From: an uncultured Collinsella sp.
GTDB taxonomy: Bacteria; Actinomycetota; Coriobacteriia; Coriobacteriales; Coriobacteriaceae
Assembly: GCA_934630855.1 (NCBI GenBank)
Contig: CAKTWW010000015.1
Coordinates: forward strand, 1 to 42,170
Length of the DNA: 42,170 nt
Direction of reading: 5' to 3'
Within the stretch, counting starts at the first letter, position 1; every line of letters starts with the position of its first letter. The position numbers were made by a program, and so were the translations under genes. Shown in pieces: positions 23,649 through 30,820 of this stretch. The notes under the pieces are model-generated. The model saw nothing but the letters and a program-made list of their open reading frames with translations. It searched no databases and was not told the origin of the DNA.

Positions 23649-26120
23649 TTACTCGTCGACGTCGGTGAACTCGGTGGGCGGGACGGAGTCCGTGGAGTCG
23701 CCGTAGTCGTCGGAATCGTCGTAGCTGTCGTCGTAGTCGGAGTCATCGGAGTCGTAGTCCGAATCGTCGGAGTCGTCGTAGCTGTACGACTTGCTGGAGC
23801 TGCTCGACTTGCTGGACTTGCTCGACTTTTTGCTGGAGCTCGACTTGCTGTCGGACGAGTCACTCGACTTGCTGCCACTCGGATTGGCGTCGGAATCGGT
23901 GCCGCTGATCTTGGTAGTGAGGACCATGAGCGTCTGCTCGACGGTATCGACCGTGTTGTTGAGGTTGAGCTTGGAGGTGTCAATTGCGTTCTCCGGAGCG
24001 GTGGCGTCCTGGTCTTCCAGGTTGTCGCTGTAGCCCTTGATGAGGAAGGCGCTCTGGTCGTCGAAGTTGTCGCCGTGAAGCTCGCCCTCGGCAGCCTTAA
24101 ATTCGGTGCCGTCGTACGTGAAGTACTTAGGCTCGGCATCGTCACCAACGAGGACTGCGGTGTCGTCTGCCACGAGCTGAGGCAGATAGACGTGGTTGCC
24201 TGTGTCGCCGATCATGGTCTTAAAGGTCACAAAGACGTAGCCGCCGTTGGAGGCCTCCGGCGAGCCGCTGTAGAGGTTGACGACCTTCTTGCCGTTGTAG
24301 CCCCACACGTCCAAGACGTAATCGCCGTTCGAAAGGCGCGTCTTCTTGTTGAAGGACTTCGCCTTGGTCTTGGAGTGGACGGTCACGAGCTCCTCGAGTC
24401 CGTCGCCGTTAAAGTCGACGAGCTGGGCAAACTGGACGCCGCCGATCTGGTAGTCGCTCGAGCCAGTCGAGACGAGCTCGGGCTCACCGTACTTCTTGAT
24501 CAGGCTGTTGAGCTTGCTCTTATAGGCCGTGCAGGCCGCCTTGTACGTCGCGTCGTCAATCGTGGCGGGCGCGGAGGTGTCGACGGTGTCCTTGGACGTG
24601 TCGGTCTTTTTGTCCGTCTTCTTGTCGGACTTGCTGGGCTTGGAGCTGCTCGTGCTATCGCTCGACGTGCTCGAATCGTCCTCGGACGTGGAGTCGTCCG
24701 TGCTCGTGGAGTCTTCGCTGGCGTCATCCTTGGAGGTCGTGCTCGAGGAATCGTTGCTGTTGTCCGTGCTGCTCGACGCGTCGTCATCCTTCTTGGGGGT
24801 GTTGACGGTCACGCTCTCGACGGGCTTTTCGGCACTGGCGTCGTCCTTCTTGACCACGGTGGTGTTGAAGTTTTGGACCGTGTTGCCCTTGGTGTCCTCG
24901 ATCTTGCAGCTGTAGTCGCCGGGCTTGACCTTGCCAAAGTCGCCGATGGTAAAGCCGTCATCGCCCTTGACCTTGATCTTGTAGCTCTTGCCGCCGTTCT
25001 TAGGCGTAAGGGTCGCGGTGTAGCTGTGGATCACGCGGTCCTTCTTTTTGGGCAGGACCTTGGTGTCGACCGTGCACACGACGGCGTCCTGGCTGCCCGA
25101 GGTGATCTCGACGGCGTTGGCGTTGGGCGTGAGCAGCAGGATGGCTGCCACGGCGGCGCCGGCGGCGACCAGGCCGAGGCCCGCGAAGACCGGCCAACGG
25201 CGCTTCTTTTGCTGCGGCTGCTGGGGCATGGGCATTTGCGGTTGGGGCTGGGGCTGCGGGATGGGCGCTGCCTGCATGGTGGTGTCGGTCACCTGCTGCT
25301 GGGGCAGGTCGACGACGGTGGCGCCGGCTGTGGGGTGAGCCACGCCAAGCGACTCCATGGCCTCGGCGGTTGCCTGGGCGTCTTCGTCGAACTCGGCGAT
25401 GGTGGTGGGGTCGTCGTTGACGTTGACGAGTGTGGTGGGGTCGTCGGCGACGGCGGCAGGCTCGGCTGTATCGTCGCCGGGGAAGGCGACGGCGACGGCT
25501 GCGTTGTCGTCGGTCTCGAAGATTTCCTCGGCTTCGGCGGCGCCAACGGGCGCGGCGTCGTCGATGACGACGGGCTCGGCGGCCGGCTCGGAGTCGGTTG
25601 CGGACTCGGCATTGGCAGTCTGCTCGGCCGCGGGCTCAACGGTATCGAGCGTGACGACCGTCTCACCGGGGTCGGTCTGATCAGCTTGAGGCTCGGCGGT
25701 GTCTGTCGGAGCGTCCGACTCCGGGTCAGCGGCGTCGAGTGTGACGACGGTCTCGCCCGGGTCGACGGGCGCCGGGGTAGATGCTTCGGCTTCGGTATTG
25801 GCCGAGGGCTCGACGGCGTCGAGGGTCACCACGGTCTCGCCGGGATCTGCATCGACAGCGTCCAGCGTGACGACCGTCTCGCCGGGGTCGGTGACGGTCT
25901 CGGGTGCAGGTGCGGGCTCGGACGTCGGCTCAACGGCATCGAGCGTAACGACGGTCTCACCCGGATCAACGGCGGGCGCCTCGGCGGGTGCCGGTTTAGT
26001 GGTCTGTGTCTCGGCGGGCGCCGGAGCCTGGGTTGCTGTCTTGGGCGCTACGGACGCTCCGCAATTGGTGCAAAAGCGCGCGTCGTCAGGCAGCTTCGTT
26101 CCGCATTGCGTACAAAACAT
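23649..26120 (-). CDS. Zinc-ribbon membrane protein with five GETVVTLD repeats
   Basis: 823 residues; start ATG 26120 (MFCTQCG) with AAGGGAG upstream on the minus strand. Zinc ribbon 1-21. An acidic Ala/Pro/Glu linker (about 50-300) carries five exact GETVVTLD copies at residues 54, 80, 94, 122 and 152, followed later by two DPTT motifs. A KKRR stretch and one membrane helix (about 309-333) follow, so the repeats should be cytoplasmic. Outside are an Ig-like beta domain (about 335-425), a Ser/Asp/Lys stalk, a domain with DFNGDGLEEL (a calcium-binding-like or FG-GAP-like loop), and a Ser/Asp/Tyr-rich tail of about 75 residues. The repeats resemble the Thr motifs of the genes at 9172 and 13318 and may be kinase targets (inference). 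A GTTGCGCAAC palindrome precedes it. Confidence 0.88.
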   Translation of the reverse strand: MFCTQCGTKLPDDARFCTNCGASVAPKTATQAPAPAETQTTKPAPAEAPAVDPGETVVTLDAVEPTSEPAPAPETVTDPGETVVTLDAVDADPGETVVTLDAVEPSANTEAEASTPAPVDPGETVVTLDAADPESDAPTDTAEPQADQTDPGETVVTLDTVEPAAEQTANAESATDSEPAAEPVVIDDAAPVGAAEAEEIFETDDNAAVAVAFPGDDTAEPAAVADDPTTLVNVNDDPTTIAEFDEDAQATAEAMESLGVAHPTAGATVVDLPQQQVTDTTMQAAPIPQPQPQPQMPMPQQPQQKKRRWPVFAGLGLVAAGAAVAAILLLTPNANAVEITSGSQDAVVCTVDTKVLPKKKDRVIHSYTATLTPKNGGKSYKIKVKGDDGFTIGDFGKVKPGDYSCKIEDTKGNTVQNFNTTVVKKDDASAEKPVESVTVNTPKKDDDASSSTDNSNDSSSTTSKDDASEDSTSTDDSTSEDDSSTSSDSTSSSKPSKSDKKTDKKTDTSKDTVDTSAPATIDDATYKAACTAYKSKLNSLIKKYGEPELVSTGSSDYQIGGVQFAQLVDFNGDGLEELVTVHSKTKAKSFNKKTRLSNGDYVLDVWGYNGKKVVNLYSGSPEASNGGYVFVTFKTMIGDTGNHVYLPQLVADDTAVLVGDDAEPKYFTYDGTEFKAAEGELHGDNFDDQSAFLIKGYSDNLEDQDATAPENAIDTSKLNLNNTVDTVEQTLMVLTTKISGTDSDANPSGSKSSDSSDSKSSSSKKSSKSSKSSSSSKSYSYDDSDDSDYDSDDSDYDDSYDDSDDYGDSTDSVPPTEFTDVDE
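25640..25965 (-). repeat. Five in-frame repeats encoding GETVVTLD
   Basis: Five identical octapeptides are spaced 14-30 residues apart inside the zinc-ribbon gene at 23649-26120. Synonymous codons differ between copies while the peptide stays exact, which suggests selection on the protein motif. Confidence 0.85.
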
Positions 26121-26183
26121 AAGGTGAGCTCCCTTCTTTTAGGTGTTTCTTAGGTTCGAATCTATGGTACCTGCGGTATAGGG

Positions 26184-26203
26184 CAAAGTTGTTGCGCAAC
26201 AGT
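26184..26203 (-). promoter_or_regulatory. GTTGCGCAAC palindrome upstream of leftward zinc-ribbon gene
   Basis: On the minus strand the site reads CTGTTGCGCAACAACTTTG, so the asymmetric flank CAACTTT points toward the gene as in the rightward sites at 5760 and 21070. A -10-like TATACC follows about 13 nt after TTGCGC. The ATG is at 26120. Confidence 0.6.
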
Positions 26204-26254
26204 GCGAAAAACCTTCGGACGACGCCAATAGTGGTGTTCATGTGTACGGATTCC

Positions 26255-26552
26255 GTCTCGATCTGTAACACCTGGGTGGGATTTCAACCTCTACCTGTTA
26301 CAGATCAAGATTGTTCTCCACCCAACACATCAAACATCTCAATCTGTAACAGTAAGGACCCGTTTTGCTTAGTAGATGTTACAGATCGAGACATTTGGTC
26401 TGACTCATTCCGTTTATCTCAATCTGTAACATCTGCAGACCATTTGGCCGAGTAACTGTTACAGATTGAGATGTTGTCCGGCGGAGGATTCTTCTATCTA
26501 AATCTGTAACATCTGGGACCGGTTTTGCCCAGTAGCTGTTACAGATTGAGAC
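26255..26552. repeat. Array of four long palindromes, period about 80 bp
   Basis: Four inverted repeats lie at 26255-26310, 26336-26392, 26416-26472 and 26496-26552. Each has a left arm close to ATCTCAATCTGTAACA and a right arm close to TGTTACAGATTGAGAT, around a loop of exactly 25 nt. Successive units start 81, 80 and 80 nt apart. Loops 2, 3 and 4 share a pattern (GACC, then TTTTG or TTTGG, then AGTA); loop 1 is divergent. The 23-25 nt spacers between units are unrelated. This fills the gap between the zinc-ribbon gene and the helicase. The units could be tandem REP-like elements, a protein-binding array or a set of structured RNAs. Confidence 0.85.
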
Positions 26553-26601
26553 ATTACCCGGCAGGGGGCCCTGCGCGGCTCCGATATCCCGTCATCTGTG
26601 G

Positions 26602-26832
26602 TTTACGTGGGGGCATACGAAGCGCGGGTATACTAACCGGCGGCGAATCTGCTCCATCGCTTAGAGCTGCTGCGTCTGGACGGCGCGTGATAGGGCTGCC
26701 AAAGCGATCGCCAGCGTGCTGAGCAACGTCCTCTCTGTGCGCACCCGTTTTGTATGTATTAGCGCACTACCAAGCACGCCCGCGCGGCCGCATGCCGTGC
26801 CCATAACGCGTGCAGATAAGGAACAACAACAT
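26602..26832 (+). promoter_or_regulatory. Promoter and long leader of DEAD-box helicase
   Basis: A good -10 box TATACT is at 26629-26634; the best upstream TTTACG (26602-26607) is 21 nt away, so the -35 is unsure. If correct, the helicase mRNA has a leader of about 190 nt, as is common for cold-shock RNA helicase genes that control their own mRNA. An upstream in-frame GTG (26716) is rejected as start because the ATG at 26833 has AAGGA nearby and begins the conserved part. Confidence 0.4.
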
Positions 26833-29097
26833 ATGCGTAATTCTGTATCCGACGTCACGGACGCCGAGATTCTGGACGAGGCCCGCGAGGCCATGACCCA
26901 GGCTGCCTTCGATGCTGCCGACGAGGCCAGCGCCGCCGAGACCGTCGAGTCCGCGACCGAGAATCTGCCCGCCTTTGACGAGCTGGGACTTTCGGACGAG
27001 ATGCTTCGTGCCATCGAGAACCTGGGCTACACGGCGCCGACGCCTGTCCAGGCTGGCTCCATCCCCGTGGTGCTCGAGGGCCGCGACCTGCTTGCCGCCG
27101 CCCAGACCGGCACCGGCAAGACGGCCGCCTTCTTGCTGCCGACCATGAACAACCTGGAGCACATTGCTCCGCCCAAGCCCGTGCGCGAGCGTGGCGGCCG
27201 CAACCGCCGTCGCGGTGCCAAGAAGCCCGAGGGCAACGGCCGCGGCCCCGTGATGCTCGTCATCACCCCCACGCGCGAGCTCGCCCAGCAGATCGACGAG
27301 GTCGCGAGCAAGATCGCCGACGTCACCGGCCACGTCGCCGTGACCGTCGTGGGCGGCGTGAGCTACAAGCCGCAGACCGCTGCTCTTAAGTACGGCTGCG
27401 ACATCCTGGTCGCCACGCCGGGTCGTCTGGTCGACCTGATTGAGCAGGGCGCCTGCCACCTGGACGAGGTTAAGGTCCTGGTACTGGACGAGGCCGACCG
27501 CATGCTCGACATGGGCTTTTTGCCCGCCGTCCGCCGTATTGTGCGCGAGACGCCGGCCGAGCGCCAGACGCTGCTGTTCTCGGCGACCCTCGACGAGGAG
27601 GCCGTGGGCGAGATCACCGACCTGGTGAGCGACCCGGCCCGCGTGGAGATCGCGCCCGCCACGTCGACCGCCGACACCGTCGACCAGTTTGTGTTCCCGG
27701 TGTCCATCGAGGCCAAGAACAACCTGCTGCCCGAGTTCCTCAAGAAGGAGGGCCCGGAGCGCACCATCGTCTTTATGCGCACCAAGCACCGCGCCGACAG
27801 CTGCTGCCGTCGCCTGGAGCGCAAGGGCATCAAGGCCGCCGCGATTCACGGCAACCGCAGCCAGGCCCAGCGCGAGCGTGCGCTTTCTGCCTTCCGCGAC
27901 GGTACCGTCGACGTGCTGGTGGCAACCGACGTTCTTGCCCGCGGCATCGACATTAGCGACGTGCGCTATGTTGTGAACTTTGACGTGCCGGCCGAGCCGA
28001 CCGACTACATCCACCGTATTGGCCGCACGGGCCGCGCCGGCGAGCTGGGCTGGGCTGTCACGTTTGTGACCGAGCAGGATGTCGACGAGTTCTATGAGAT
28101 CGAGAAGCTCATGGACAAGACGGCTGACATCTACGATGCCGGCGACCTGCACGTGGGTCCCAACCCGCCTGCAGTCGACCCGGAGCGCGACCCCGCCGCC
28201 TTTAAGGTGAAGAAGAAGACCAAGCGCGGCAAGTCCAAGAGCAAGAAGAAACTTGAGCAGACGCGCCGCGACGGCAAGCGCAACGGCGACGATTACGGCG
28301 ATGTGGCCGGTCGCTCCAACCGCGGTCGCGACGAGCGTCGTGGCGACGGCGAGCGACCGAGCCGTCCCAAGCGCGGCGGCAAGACCCGCGTGCGCGAGGG
28401 CGTTCAGGCCCGCGTGGACGAGGCTGTTGAGAGCGTGGCCCGCGAGGTGGCTGCCAAGGAGCGTGCCGGTGCTGTTGAGCAGGGCCCGCGTGGCAACCGC
28501 GCCGCGCGTCGTGCCAAGCAGTTCCAGGGCGAGGCGCACCGCCGTCGTCGCGAGGACGAGGATCGCGGCGGCCGTCGTCGTGTTGAGCGTGAGGACGAGG
28601 GCCGTGGCTCGCGCGGTGGCAAGCGCGGCTCGGGCGACCGTCGTCGTTCCGGTCGCGATGACGAGCGCGGCGGACGTGATGAGCGCCGTGGCGGCGAGGG
28701 CCGTGGTTCGCGTGACGAGCGCGGTGCCCGCGGTGGCGAGTCTCGTGGCGGCAAGCGCTTTGACGAGCGTGGCGGCCGCGAGGGCGGTCGTGGCGGTGAG
28801 CGTCGCGAGGGTGCACGTGGCAACGGCAACCGCGGTGGCGCTGGTCGTTCTAACGAGTCGCGCGATCGTCGCGACCCGCGTGCCAGCCGCGATCGTCGCG
28901 ATGACTGGCGCAACTACGACGACACCCGTGAGGAGCGCCGCGGCGGTTACCGTGGCGGACGCGGCGGCAACCAGGCCGGCTCCCGCGGCGGTCGTGCTGG
29001 CGGTCGCGATAACCGCGGCAGCTACGGCAATAGCCGCGGCGGTAAGCGCGGCGGCAGCTCCCGTCGCCCCGGCGACGGCGGCGGCAAGCGCAAATAA
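26833..29097 (+). CDS. DEAD-box ATP-dependent RNA helicase with RGG-rich tail
   Basis: RNA-unwinding ATPase, 754 residues, acting in cold adaptation, ribosome assembly or RNA decay. ATG 26833. An acidic N-terminal 45 residues precede the Q motif (FDELGLSDEM...PTPVQ), motif I AQTGTGKT, PTREL, TPGR, DEAD box VLDEADRMLD, SAT, and motifs IV-VI with ATDVLARGID and HRIGRTGRAG. A short insertion of basic residues (RGGRNRRRGAKK) sits between motifs I and Ia. From about residue 455 a Lys/Arg-rich and then Arg/Gly/Asp-rich tail of about 300 residues runs to the end with many RGG and DERGG units, expected to bind RNA non-specifically. It is of the DeaD/CsdA/RhlE type; I do not assign a symbol. Terminator at 29130. 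Confidence 0.95.
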   Translation: MRNSVSDVTDAEILDEAREAMTQAAFDAADEASAAETVESATENLPAFDELGLSDEMLRAIENLGYTAPTPVQAGSIPVVLEGRDLLAAAQTGTGKTAAFLLPTMNNLEHIAPPKPVRERGGRNRRRGAKKPEGNGRGPVMLVITPTRELAQQIDEVASKIADVTGHVAVTVVGGVSYKPQTAALKYGCDILVATPGRLVDLIEQGACHLDEVKVLVLDEADRMLDMGFLPAVRRIVRETPAERQTLLFSATLDEEAVGEITDLVSDPARVEIAPATSTADTVDQFVFPVSIEAKNNLLPEFLKKEGPERTIVFMRTKHRADSCCRRLERKGIKAAAIHGNRSQAQRERALSAFRDGTVDVLVATDVLARGIDISDVRYVVNFDVPAEPTDYIHRIGRTGRAGELGWAVTFVTEQDVDEFYEIEKLMDKTADIYDAGDLHVGPNPPAVDPERDPAAFKVKKKTKRGKSKSKKKLEQTRRDGKRNGDDYGDVAGRSNRGRDERRGDGERPSRPKRGGKTRVREGVQARVDEAVESVAREVAAKERAGAVEQGPRGNRAARRAKQFQGEAHRRRREDEDRGGRRRVEREDEGRGSRGGKRGSGDRRRSGRDDERGGRDERRGGEGRGSRDERGARGGESRGGKRFDERGGREGGRGGERREGARGNGNRGGAGRSNESRDRRDPRASRDRRDDWRNYDDTREERRGGYRGGRGGNQAGSRGGRAGGRDNRGSYGNSRGGKRGGSSRRPGDGGGKRK

Positions 29098-29129
29098 CAT
29101 ACGCATCGCACGCTAACGCGAGGCGAACC

Positions 29130-29168
29130 AAGGGCCCCGAGCAGGCAACGCTCGGGGCCCTTTTGTTT
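29130..29168 (+). terminator. Rho-independent terminator after helicase
   Basis: AGGGCCCCGAGC pairs perfectly with GCTCGGGGCCCT around AGGCAAC, followed by TTTTGTTT. Confidence 0.92.
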
Positions 29169-29271
29169 GCCGTATCCGACCGCTAGCTCAAACGTGATTT
29201 CCTCGGGAATGTGCCTGGAGGATGCCGAGGCCCTTTGTTCCACGATGCGGCAATGGGTCCCCTGGGATGCG

Positions 29272-29508
29272 CCGTGCATTTTTTGGAATATTCTGCAGTT
29301 CGAGTTGGCTGCATACGATTCGGCATCGCCAATGGTGGCCTTCGGATGTTCCTAGCGAGCGTTTTTGAGCCAGATTTCAACGTTTTCCGGAGCAAAGGTG
29401 CGTCATTCTCGTTATATCGGGACCCAAAATGATACGGCGCCCTACAGTTTGCCCGTCCGCGGCGGTGCTGGCGCGAGCGGGCTGCAGAATACTCCGTTTT
29501 TTGCACGG
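29272..29508. mobile_element. Possible 237-bp MITE-like element with terminal inverted repeats
   Basis: The left end 29272-29298 and right end 29482-29508 are inverted copies at about 20 of 27 positions: CCGTGCA at the outside, six mismatched A/T-rich positions, then GGA-x-TATTCTGCAG on the inside. The interior has no convincing ORF. The intergenic stretch 29098-29696 otherwise holds only the helicase terminator and a -10-like box. No clear target-site duplication was found, so transposition is unproven. Confidence 0.4.
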
Positions 29509-29633
29509 TTCGGGATGGGGTACCTCAGGAGAACGCAGCGGTATTCAGTAAATTTATGCAATCTGCAGCGGGAATTATGCAGACCGTGAGCGGACAGCAT
29601 AGGGTTGGTGCAGGGGGGTGTTCCCGCGTGCCG

Positions 29634-29639
29634 TATACT
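29634..29639 (+). promoter_or_regulatory. -10-like box upstream of EFR1 gene
   Basis: TATACT about 58 nt before the ATG at 29697. No good -35 at normal distance; TTGGTG at 29605 is 23 nt away. Confidence 0.3.
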
Positions 29640-29696
29640 CTGTCTAAGCATGTGGGCGATTTGGTGTGTCGACAAGCACAGGGGGAGGGTGCCTCG

Positions 29697-30458
29697 ATGA
29701 GCGTGTTCGAAATGGTGTTTAGTCCGACGGGTGGAACGGAGAAAGTGTCTGGTCTTGTGGCCGGGCCACTGGATGGGAATACCGTTACCGTCGATCTGAC
29801 CGATAGCGGACAGGACTTCCGCGGGGCCTTGATGACAAAGGATGACGTGGCCGTAATCTCCGTCCCGTCGTATGCCGGCAGAGTTCCAACTGTGGCAGTT
29901 GACCGTTTGGTCATGGTGCGCGGCAACGGAGCTCGCGCCGTTCTGGTCTGTGTTTACGGAAACCGTGCGTTTGAGGATACGCTCGTAGAGCTGGAAGATG
30001 TTGCGAAGCGCGTCGGATTTAGGGTGGTTGCGGCGGTTGCTGCCATTGCTGAGCATTCCGTTGCTCGTCAGTTTGCTGCTGGGCGACCGGATGCGCAGGA
30101 TGTGGCGCAACTTGCAGAGTTTGCGCAGCGAATTCGGCAAAAGCTACTGGATGGAGATGCGTCCGAGCCCTCTATTCCCGGCAATCGTCCTTATAAGCAA
30201 GCTGGAGGCCACAGCATGGTGCCCCAGGCAACGGAGGATTGCGTCTCCTGCGGTGCCTGCGCTGCGGCATGCCCTGTTCGAGCTATCGACAAGGACGATC
30301 CAAGCCAGGTGGATGGCGAGGCGTGTATCTCCTGCATGCGCTGCGTCTCCGTATGCCCGCAGAATGCTCGCAAACTTGACCCTAACAAACTTGCCGCCGT
30401 TACCCAGATGCTGAGCAAGGCTTGCGTCGAGCGCAGGGAATGCGAGATCTTCATCTAA
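29697..30458 (+). CDS. EFR1-type flavodoxin/ferredoxin protein
   Basis: Predicted cytoplasmic electron carrier of 253 residues. The ATG at 29697 follows GGGGGAGGG; the frame is open upstream without a ribosome site. The N-terminal 150 residues are a flavodoxin-like fold starting with the FMN-phosphate loop SPTGGTEKV. The C-terminal part has two [4Fe-4S] ferredoxin motifs, CVSCGACAAACP and CISCMRCVSVCP. This order is typical of the EFR1 family of anaerobes. The electron donor and acceptor are unknown; the hydrogenase operon 5 kb downstream shows the organism uses ferredoxin-type chemistry, but no direct link is seen. It appears to be a single-gene unit. Confidence 0.9.
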   Translation: MSVFEMVFSPTGGTEKVSGLVAGPLDGNTVTVDLTDSGQDFRGALMTKDDVAVISVPSYAGRVPTVAVDRLVMVRGNGARAVLVCVYGNRAFEDTLVELEDVAKRVGFRVVAAVAAIAEHSVARQFAAGRPDAQDVAQLAEFAQRIRQKLLDGDASEPSIPGNRPYKQAGGHSMVPQATEDCVSCGACAAACPVRAIDKDDPSQVDGEACISCMRCVSVCPQNARKLDPNKLAAVTQMLSKACVERRECEIFI

Positions 30459-30468
30459 CGCAAGGGAG

Positions 30469-30545
30469 ATTGGTGCATTGGGTTTCAGGTTAATCTGCAC
30501 CAATTTGGTGCAAACAAACCTGACCCCGTTGCACCAGAGCAAGGA
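30469..30545. repeat. Overlapping extragenic palindromes around TGCACCAATTTGGTGCA
   Basis: The near-perfect palindrome TGCACCAATTTGGTGCA (30496-30512) is nested in a wider dyad with TCAGGTT on the left and AACCTGA on the right. Further copies of TTGGTGCA (30470) and TTGCACCA (30529) flank it. It looks like a REP-type element. It is the first part of the 362-nt gap between the EFR1 gene and the PTS operon. Confidence 0.55.
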
Positions 30546-30609
30546 GTGTCCCTGGGTGCCGGCAGAAAAGGAACGTCCCTATGTGCCGCCAACGTCCCTA
30601 TGTGCCGCC
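30546..30609. repeat. Short tandem repeats with ACGTCCCTATGTGCCGCC
   Basis: AACGTCCCTATGTGCCGCC occurs at 30572-30590 and again at 30591-30609, with a degenerate third copy at 30546-30563. Just after, AAATACCGTT occurs twice (30611 and 30632). No coding role is visible. Confidence 0.6.
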
Positions 30610-30654
30610 TAAATACCGTTTATCGGAGAAAAAATACCGTTCGCCGTTCGCAAT

Positions 30655-30683
30655 GGTTGTTCTGCTTTGGGCTTGTCTAGAAT
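30655..30683 (+). promoter_or_regulatory. Candidate promoter of alpha-glucoside PTS operon
   Basis: TAGAAT (30678-30683) is a good -10; GGTTGT or TTGTTC around 30655-30662 would be the -35. Transcription would begin near 30690, placing the candidate antiterminator RNA and terminator below in the leader. Confidence 0.4.
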
Positions 30684-30708
30684 AACCCACGTAAAAAGAA
30701 ATGCGGAA

Positions 30709-30787
30709 GGTTACCGAGTCCCTCGGACGTGGGCCTAACCAAAGTCTTTGAACGGGTGTGTCTCTAGGGACGCATTCGCTTGATTTT
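30709..30787 (+). promoter_or_regulatory. Candidate BglG-type antiterminator RNA and leader terminator
   Basis: GGTTACCGAG (30709-30718) can pair with CTCGG (30722) and TAACC (30736-30740), giving a two-part stem. It begins GGTTACCG, like the GTTACTG start of known BglG/LicT targets. A second hairpin at 30753-30778 (with G-U pairs) is followed by CTTGATTTT. An antiterminator of the matching family is encoded in the operon, which supports this reading. Unlike many such leaders the two structures do not visibly overlap, so the switch mechanism is uncertain. Confidence 0.45.
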
Positions 30788-30820
30788 GGTTGGGCTATAT
30801 TTATGAAGGGACATGTCACC

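Noticed and set aside
26255..26552. CRISPR array reading of the palindrome array
   Set aside because: Repeats are only 16 nt, alternate in orientation, and the loop 'spacers' of copies 2-4 are related to each other; no cas genes are present.
29167..29355. Small plus-strand ORF of 62 codons after the helicase terminator
   Set aside because: It has no ribosome site, overlaps the terminator tail and the proposed inverted-repeat element, and its protein shows no recognisable feature.
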